Assembly: GCA_005808665.1 (NCBI GenBank)
Contig: SYLG01000092.1
Coordinates: 1 to 38,510 of the forward strand
Source: Planctomycetia bacterium
GTDB taxonomy: Bacteria > Planctomycetota > Planctomycetia > Gemmatales > Gemmataceae
DNA length: 38,510 bases
Direction: 5' to 3'
In this document: piece after piece, positions 35,453-38,510 of the stretch
Numbering within the stretch: position 1 is the stretch's first letter
How the letters are laid out: the number at the start of each line of letters is the position of its first letter
Notes under the pieces: model-generated
Database searches by the model: none
What the model saw: the letters and a program-made list of their open reading frames with translations, nothing else
Told to the model about the DNA's origin: nothing
Program-made: the position numbers and the translations under genes

Positions 35453-36533
35453 CCTCAAATCTTTGGAAAAAGCCAACAGGCTTTTATTTTCCGTCCCCCT
35501 TCGTCCCGTCCAAGGCGACCGTTTTCAACCCACTGGTTTTCCCAGTCTTGGTGCGGCAAGTTATCAAACCAAGGATGGGCCAAAACTCCTGGTCGAAAGT
35601 GCCCAAAGCATGGCAAACCGACTGGAAGCCACCTGCTGGGACCGCACAACTAATAAGCCAGTGGCGGTTCTTGACGGCATCAGCCACATCACCATCAATC
35701 GGAAAGGCGCATTCATGACAGATTCCATGTTGGAATCACACCGGATGAATAGCCCTTACATTCTTGAAGGTATACCGAACCAACGCATTGAGCAAGGACC
35801 CGGGGAATCACACCGGATGAATAGCCCTTACATTCTTGAAGGCAAAGAAAAGAAATTTATGGAAACCCTTAAAGGGGAACTGGGCGGACTCGAGGAAGGG
35901 CCCATCGATCCCAAAAAACTTTTGGATGTCCTTTTGAAATATGATGTTGGTAGCCTTCTACACGGAGTTTTCTTCGCAAAAAAGGAACTGGCTGGCGGAA
36001 GGTTGCGCATTGCCAGGGCTTTATCCGCCTTTATTGAAGCTTCAGGCGTCAAAATTGCCGCCTCGGGCGGGGTTAAAAATGACCATGTCAATCCCCAGGG
36101 TGACACAAAAAGTGGCTTCGGCAATGTCCCCTTCTCCCGAGATGAATATGTAGCGGACAAAATCGAATGTCACATCAATTTCGACCTCGCCCAAATCCGG
36201 GGTTACGGTCTTGAACCCAAATTGCAGGACCTACTAATTCTTCTGGCACTTTATCGGCTCCGAAAACTTCTCAATGGAGACCTCCGTTTGCGAACGGCTT
36301 GTGACCTTGAGCCTATCGACAGGGACAATATTGTTGCCCTTCGCCCCATCGGTTACAAATTGCCTTCCCTTTCTGACCTTGAAGAAAGCCTGAAAACCGC
36401 CATCCAAAATGCCAAAGGACGCATGGTTCATTCAACCGTTAACTTCAACGATGAGCTGAAAAAAGGTAAGGAAAAGGAAGAAGGTGGGTCCGGGGATGAT
36501 TCGGATAATGATGATGAAACCGAGGAAGGTTAA
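35445..36533 (+). CDS. cas7: Cas7 (Csb1, GSU0053 family), backbone subunit of type I-G Cascade
   Basis: Cas7 coats the crRNA guide in several copies. Family motifs are plain: VQGDRFQPTGFPSLGAASY, LLVESAQSMANRLEATCWD, KYDVGSLLHGVFFAKKELAG, RIARALSAFIEASGVKIA, SGGVKNDHV and AQIRGYGLEPKL. An odd point is that the segment ESHRMNSPYILEG occurs twice, at residues 97-109 and 121-133, encoded by two identical 39-base stretches with a period of 72 bases. Family members normally have this segment once. The C-terminal 20 residues are acidic (GGSGDDSDNDDETEEG). The start overlaps the csx17 end. Confidence 0.92.
   Translation: MLDLKSLEKANRLLFSVPLRPVQGDRFQPTGFPSLGAASYQTKDGPKLLVESAQSMANRLEATCWDRTTNKPVAVLDGISHITINRKGAFMTDSMLESHRMNSPYILEGIPNQRIEQGPGESHRMNSPYILEGKEKKFMETLKGELGGLEEGPIDPKKLLDVLLKYDVGSLLHGVFFAKKELAGGRLRIARALSAFIEASGVKIAASGGVKNDHVNPQGDTKSGFGNVPFSRDEYVADKIECHINFDLAQIRGYGLEPKLQDLLILLALYRLRKLLNGDLRLRTACDLEPIDRDNIVALRPIGYKLPSLSDLEESLKTAIQNAKGRMVHSTVNFNDELKKGKEKEEGGSGDDSDNDDETEEG
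35732..35842 (+). repeat. Identical 39-base direct repeat inside cas7, period 72 bases
   Basis: Bases 35732-35770 and 35804-35842 are identical over 39 bases and are separated by 33 unrelated bases. The period of 72 keeps the reading frame and adds 24 residues to Cas7. Identity at all positions, synonymous ones included, points to a recent event. Confidence 0.95.
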
Positions 36534-36553
36534 TCCAAACCATAGGAGAGGTT

Positions 36554-38155
36554 GTGCCTACACTTCAACTGAATTTCCCGGCAGGAAAATACCATGCGAC
36601 ACCCTCAGGCCATCATGTCAACGAAGGCCTGATCGAATGGCCACCCAGCCCATGGCGCCTTCTGCGCTCTTTGATTGCAACCGGGTTCTCCTGCCATCAT
36701 TGGTCTGAAATCCCAACCATTGCTAACCGGCTTTTTTGCCGATTGGCAGAATCAAACCCTTCCTATCTACTTCCTGAAGCGAGTATTGCCCACAGCAGGC
36801 ACTTCATGCCCTTGGGAAAGCTTGACAAAGGTCGCGAAAAAACGACTCTTGTCTTTGATACCTGGGCTAATGTCGGAACGGATTCGCTCGTAGTTGCCTG
36901 GAATTGCAAACTATCCTCCGAGGAAACCCAACTCCTCTCCGATCTCGCCTCCACCCTTAATTATTTAGGCCGAAGCGAAAGTTGGGTCGAGGCTACTGTT
37001 ATTCCCGACAATCCCTCCCTGGTTTTCAATGCCTTTCCCCATCAACAAGGGGTTCATGCAGGCCATAATTGGGAACAGGTTTCACTCATGGCGCCGATCC
37101 CAACCGAACAATATTCCCAATGTTTTCAGGAATGGAGAAAGAAGATTCATGCAGATTATCCGCTACCCATGGGTAAAAAGGAACCTCCACTGAAATGGAA
37201 AAAAGACATGGAAATTGCTTTGGCTCCCTATCCGGATAGTCTGTTGAATTGCTTGACCAAGGATACCGCTTGGTGGAAACAGCACGGTTGGTCCCAGCCA
37301 CCCGGTTCCCACCGGGTTCTTTATTGGCGAAAAAGTGATTCCCTTCAGGTGGGAGTGCCCATCCATTCCAAAAAACAGCCCGTCCCTTCCGTAACAACCA
37401 TGTTGCTGGCTCTCACCACTCCCAGTGGAAATCGTTCGGCTTTGCCACCTTGTACACGCACTCTCCCCCAAGCCGAATTGTTTCATCGTGCAATTGTTGC
37501 TCGCGTTGGCAAAGGCGGTCGTATTCATTGTCCCGAATTAACGGGTAAGGATGACCATGGTAAACCACTCCACGACCATCATGACCATGCCCACACCATC
37601 CCTTTAGACCTGGATGGGGATGGCCATTTGGATCATCTCGTTATTTATGCAAAAATGGGACTGAACCATGACGCTCAACAAGCAATCCGCACACTCAGGC
37701 GTACCTGGACCAAGGGGGGCGTGGGCGATATTCAATTAGCACTTGCCGGTTATGGAAACATTGACTTCCTTCGGAATTTACCCCCGCCTTTGGATGCTTC
37801 TATCGAAAAAATCCTTGGGTCTTCCACAGGATCCCTTGTTTGGGAAAGCCTTACCCCTTTTGTTCCGCCCAGATTCCTGAAACCGCGTGGAAAAAACTCC
37901 CTTTTGGGTCAAGTCAATGCTGAACTTCTGTCCCGAAACCTCCCTGAGGTTGCCTCCCTGGAACGCATTCCCTTGGAACTTTTGAAACAATCCTTTCGCC
38001 ATTTTGTTCGGCGAAGATTCCACGGAGGATCCCTCCCCCCTGTCGATTCTGGTTTTGGATTAAAATTGACCTTTTCTGAACCCATTTCAGGTCCGCTATT
38101 GCTTGGCTATGCCTCCCACTACGGCCTTGGTATGTTTCAGGCAGTAAACCCTTAA
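36554..38155 (+). CDS. csb2: Csb2 (GSU0054 family), Cas5-Cas6 fusion of type I-G
   Basis: The N-terminus (LQLNFPAGKYHATPSGHHVNEGLIEWPPSPWRLLRSL) is a near-perfect Csb2 start and forms the Cas5-like part, which caps the 5' end of the crRNA. In type I-G the same protein carries a Cas6-like part that cuts the pre-crRNA, and there is no separate cas6 here. A His/Asp-rich stretch at about residues 335-360 (HDHHDHAHTIPLD, then LDGDGHLDH) may bind metal. The C-terminal glycine-rich end GYASHYGLGMFQAVNP is like the G-loop of RAMP proteins. The start is GTG 36554 with AGGAG just upstream, 20 bases after cas7. It has 533 residues. Confidence 0.92.
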   Translation: MPTLQLNFPAGKYHATPSGHHVNEGLIEWPPSPWRLLRSLIATGFSCHHWSEIPTIANRLFCRLAESNPSYLLPEASIAHSRHFMPLGKLDKGREKTTLVFDTWANVGTDSLVVAWNCKLSSEETQLLSDLASTLNYLGRSESWVEATVIPDNPSLVFNAFPHQQGVHAGHNWEQVSLMAPIPTEQYSQCFQEWRKKIHADYPLPMGKKEPPLKWKKDMEIALAPYPDSLLNCLTKDTAWWKQHGWSQPPGSHRVLYWRKSDSLQVGVPIHSKKQPVPSVTTMLLALTTPSGNRSALPPCTRTLPQAELFHRAIVARVGKGGRIHCPELTGKDDHGKPLHDHHDHAHTIPLDLDGDGHLDHLVIYAKMGLNHDAQQAIRTLRRTWTKGGVGDIQLALAGYGNIDFLRNLPPPLDASIEKILGSSTGSLVWESLTPFVPPRFLKPRGKNSLLGQVNAELLSRNLPEVASLERIPLELLKQSFRHFVRRRFHGGSLPPVDSGFGLKLTFSEPISGPLLLGYASHYGLGMFQAVNP

Positions 38156-38510
38156 AGGACTTTGCCTGGGCCATACCACCTAGCCTCCGCCCCTCCGCCT
38201 GAAACAAGGCAGCCATCCCCACTCCCGCTGCCACCTCTTCCCCGCCTCATTGGCCCCCAAATCCCCGCCCGTCTCCGCACCTCCGCCTGAGATTGCCTTC
38301 TTCCGGAAGAAACTCCGTGAAATCTCCCCTCCGCATGAACCAACCTCCCCACCACCCACCAACCCACATTTAACCCAAGTTACGCAGTTGGGACCATGAA
38401 AACCGTGTTTTTCCCGGGAAAAAGTTAAATCAGGCTGCAAAAGTCGGGACTACAAATCCTCTTTACAGGTTCTGTTTCAAGGCGTTTGATCCTGATTGGC
38501 GAGAGACTGA
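38156..38510. other. Downstream region of csb2 with palindromes and repeat fragments; possible CRISPR leader
   Basis: No gene is seen in these 355 bases; open frames on the minus strand are low-complexity. The first part is C-rich and holds an 18-base near-duplicate (38185-38202 and 38273-38290, one mismatch) of CTCCGC/CCTCCGCCTGA type. Two perfect palindromes follow: TTCTTCCGGAAGAA at 38298-38311 and TTTTTCCCGGGAAAAA at 38408-38423. The last 37 bases may be a CRISPR repeat. In type I-G loci the next genes are often cas4-cas1 and cas2, which are not present here. Confidence 0.5.
38474..38510. CRISPR. Possible first CRISPR repeat at the window edge (single copy)
   Basis: The stretch starts GTTTCAAGGCG and ends GAGAC (TGA follows), the kind of ends common in type I repeats, and is 34-37 bases long. 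It lies about 320 bases after csb2. Only one copy is visible because the window stops, and no internal palindrome is clear, so repetition is not shown. This is a guess from end sequences and position. Confidence 0.2.

Noticed and set aside
38156-38440. Minus-strand open frames downstream of csb2
   Set aside because: Gly/Arg-rich, overlapping in two frames, no ribosome site and no family pattern; they lie in a G-rich repeat-like stretch.
1-38510. tRNA, rRNA, insertion sequences and prophage genes
   Set aside because: I looked in all gaps and found no tRNA cloverleaf, transposase, integrase or phage gene that I could support.

Overview
The window looks like a chromosomal segment or assembly contig from a planctomycete (Planctomycetota) of moderate GC. 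The signs are an N-terminal PLEDR motif on an FG-GAP surface protein, two Ser/Thr protein kinases, a WD40 protein with a signal peptide, a caspase-like/S41 protease fusion, and two kinds of GC-rich dispersed repeat that are common in Planctomycetes and Verrucomicrobia. The phylum call is an inference from protein style; there is no rRNA gene here.

Layout. 1-809 (minus) is the N-terminal part of an FG-GAP protein that runs off the left edge and carries a frameshift. 1253-2920 (minus) is a secreted PafA-like alkaline phosphatase. From about 3043 to 17935 lies a long co-directional run on the plus strand: an isochorismatase-like hydrolase, a class V aminotransferase, hemB, a transmembrane Ser/Thr kinase, hemL, recO, a BamD-like TPR lipoprotein, an LptE-like lipoprotein, folP, cdaA (diadenylate cyclase), cdaR (YbbR), proA, a membrane-anchored helical protein and a tiny lipoprotein. 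17950-18915 (minus) is a secreted WD40 protein. Plus-strand genes follow: a small non-RD kinase, a DUF3754/TMEM143-like membrane protein, a class I aminotransferase, a pseudo-caspase/PDZ/S41 protease and a Pro/Ala-rich lipoprotein. A neutral ceramidase-like hydrolase (minus) and a large HEAT/TPR exported protein come next.

About 350 bp of palindromic repeats (29668-30073) separate this housekeeping part from a type I-G (formerly I-U) CRISPR-Cas effector operon, 30258-38155: cas3 with a C-terminal HD domain, csx17/cas8g, cas7 (csb1) and cas5-cas6 (csb2). The four genes overlap or nearly touch and should form one transcript for crRNA processing, Cascade assembly and target degradation. No cas1, cas2, cas4 or complete array is visible. 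The last 37 bases have the end sequences expected of a first CRISPR repeat, so the array may start exactly at the right edge.

The most notable points are an in-frame 72-bp-period duplication of a signature motif inside cas7, the possible array start at the edge with palindromes before it, the caspase domain that has lost both catalytic residues but is fused to an intact S41 protease, and the palindromic repeat array that abuts the CRISPR operon.
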